A stretch of DNA of 7,609 nt, taken from NCBI GenBank assembly GCA_027619145.1, contig JAQCGA010000184.1:1-7609 (forward strand), written 5' to 3'. The stretch comes from a bacterium (GTDB lineage Bacteria > Latescibacterota > UBA2968 > GCA-2709665). Shown here piece after piece: positions 6,504 through 7,609 of the stretch (position 1 is the first letter of the stretch; every line of letters starts with the position of its first letter). Under the pieces are notes generated by a model that saw only the letters and a program-made list of their open reading frames with translations, searched no databases and was not told the DNA's origin. A program made the position numbers and the translations under genes.

Positions 6504-7490
6504 TTAAGAATACCGGATTCGCGGATCTACCCAGGCCAGCAACAGGTCCGACACCAGCGTACCAATCACGGTAAGTGTACTCAGGATCAACATAAAACTT
6601 CCGGCCAAATACATGTCCTGATTCACCAGAGCGCTCAGCAACAACGGACCGGTTGTGGGCAAATTCAGTACAATAGATACCAGCACTTCTCCACCAATCA
6701 ACCGGGGCAACAGCCAGCCCAATGTGCTGAAAAAAGGATTCAGGGCGATGCGTACTGGATACTTGAACAACAACTTCAGCTCAGAAACACCTTTGGCCCT
6801 GGCGGTGATCACGTACGGTTTGTGAAGTTCGTCCAACATCTGGGCTCGAATGATGCGAATGGTTCCCGCTGTGCCTGCCGTTCCCAGAATCATCATGGGA
6901 ATCCACAGGTGTTTCAGCAAATCAATCAACTTTGAAAAAGACCAGGGTGCACCCACAAACTCCGGTGAATAAAGCCCGACCACCACGTTCCCGGTCCAGG
7001 AGAACACGAGCCACATCGCAATTAGCGCGAGCATAAACGGAGGCGTGGCAAGCCCCAAAAATCCGAAGAACGTGAAAATATAATCACCCACGGAGTACTG
7101 GCGCACCGCCGAATAAATCCCAATGGGAATGGCCACCACCCATATGAAAATAATCGAACTCGCACTCACCAGAATCGTCAGGCTCACCCGATCCCACAGC
7201 AACTCGCTCACAGGCCTGCCCCACAGCAAAGACATTCCAAAATCGCCGTGCAGAACAATGCCCGTAATCCAGGTCCAGTACTGAACGTAAATGGGGGCAC
7301 CCAGTCCGTACCGCGCCCGCAGCGCCTCCAGTGTTCCTTCACTCACCGTCTCCCCCATCGACGTAAGTTGGGCCAGATAAGACGTGAGAAAATCGCCTGG
7401 AGGAAGCTGAATGATTACAAACGAAACAATAGAAATCGCAATCAATGTTGGAATCATCATCAAAAAACGCCATGCAATATACTTCACCAT
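6504..7490 (-). CDS. dppB: DppB/OppB-type ABC permease
   Basis: This inner-membrane permease subunit has 328 residues, usual for the family. It opens with a membrane segment (MVKYIAWRFLMMIPTLIAIS, 1-20, continuing to about 28), followed by the periplasmic region typical of DppB/OppB with LRARYGLGAPIYVQYWTWIT (57-76) and GDFGMSLLWGRPVSELL (82-98). Further membrane segments lie at about 103-127, 138-165, 196-213, 253-275 and 297-320. The EAA loop is around YVITARAKGVSELKLLFKYP (226-245), and it ends DPRIRYS, a standard DppB end. The start is the ATG at 7490, with GGGAG 8 nt upstream; a TTG five codons earlier overlaps that ribosome site and is unlikely. It lies 36 bp before the dppC start. A local spacer of 85 bp precedes it, with no convincing promoter, so transcription may begin outside the window. 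Confidence 0.94.
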   Translation of the reverse strand: MVKYIAWRFLMMIPTLIAISIVSFVIIQLPPGDFLTSYLAQLTSMGETVSEGTLEALRARYGLGAPIYVQYWTWITGIVLHGDFGMSLLWGRPVSELLWDRVSLTILVSASSIIFIWVVAIPIGIYSAVRQYSVGDYIFTFFGFLGLATPPFMLALIAMWLVFSWTGNVVVGLYSPEFVGAPWSFSKLIDLLKHLWIPMMILGTAGTAGTIRIIRAQMLDELHKPYVITARAKGVSELKLLFKYPVRIALNPFFSTLGWLLPRLIGGEVLVSIVLNLPTTGPLLLSALVNQDMYLAGSFMLILSTLTVIGTLVSDLLLAWVDPRIRYS

Positions 7491-7498
7491 CTTGCGGT

Positions 7499-7503
7499 CT
7501 CCC
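7499..7503 (-). promoter_or_regulatory. Ribosome binding site fixing the dppB start
   Basis: GGGAG is 8 nt before the ATG at 7490 and overlaps the alternative TTG (7505-7503). It therefore argues for the 328-residue product rather than a 333-residue one. Confidence 0.65.
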
Positions 7504-7575
7504 AAACGGGCGATAGTACTGGGTCAAATTGATAAGTATCCGTAATATCCCTGCGCGCTGACACGCCGGGCCAGA

Positions 7576-7609
7576 TCATTTGTTTTTATTCAGCAGCTCC
7601 TGTACCGCG
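7576..7609 (-). CDS. Possible C-terminal end of an upstream gene (10 codons)
   Basis: From the window edge one minus-strand frame reads AVQELLNKNK and ends at TGA (7578-7576). The Leu/Glu/Lys composition looks like an ordinary helical protein end, while another frame stops even earlier (RGTGAAE). If real, the gene lies upstream of the importer in the same direction, 85 bp before dppB, and may belong to the same operon. Too little is visible to name a family. Confidence 0.35.
   Translation of the reverse strand, partial: AVQELLNKNK

Noticed and set aside
7491..7575. Promoter directly upstream of dppB
   Set aside because: Candidate -10 strings such as GATACT have no -35 partner better than about 3 of 6 at proper spacing. 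The operon may start further upstream.

Overview
The window carries a minus-strand gene block from a Gram-negative-type bacterium. It holds a nearly complete dipeptide/oligopeptide-type ABC importer (two permeases, two ATPases, one long periplasmic binding protein), followed by two non-heme iron dioxygenase genes of the phytanoyl-CoA dioxygenase (PhyH) family. The second dioxygenase is cut by the left window edge. No RNA gene, insertion sequence, CRISPR array or plus-strand gene is visible. Clustered PhyH paralogues, a roughly 630-residue binding protein and a DppC-type permease with a large periplasmic insertion recall uncultured marine lineages such as Poribacteria, Latescibacterota or related planctomycete-like groups. 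That placement is recollection of family patterns, not a database result.

Reading in the direction of transcription (right to left), the layout is as follows. A few codons of an upstream gene may end at 7576. Then come the DppB-type permease (7490-6504), DppC-type permease (6467-5313), DppD-type ATPase (5303-4269), DppF-type ATPase (4218-3313, with its lost tail running in frame to 3190) and binding protein (3149-1254). Gaps are 9 to 50 bp, apart from the stretch created by the early stop in dppF, so this reads as one operon with the binding protein last. A strong rho-independent terminator (1230-1198) closes it. A sigma70-like promoter (-35 at 1149-1144, -10 at 1126-1121, 17-bp spacer) then starts a second unit: a complete PhyH enzyme (1071-262) and, 16 bp further on, the partial PhyH gene (245-1).

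The likely logic is uptake of a small organic substrate (peptide-like or otherwise, unknown) by the importer and oxidation of it or a related molecule by the dioxygenases. The functional link is inferred from adjacency only.

Two points stand out. First, the DppF-type ATPase has an in-frame TAA inside its conserved C-terminal Cys-containing domain. The missing 40 codons remain intact and in frame after the stop, and a neighbouring conserved Cys is already Ser. Second, the complete PhyH enzyme has His-x-Gly where the iron-binding His-x-Asp is expected, with the distal His and 2-oxoglutarate Arg at exactly the spacing of human PHYH. That is the facial-triad arrangement known from iron/2-oxoglutarate halogenases.
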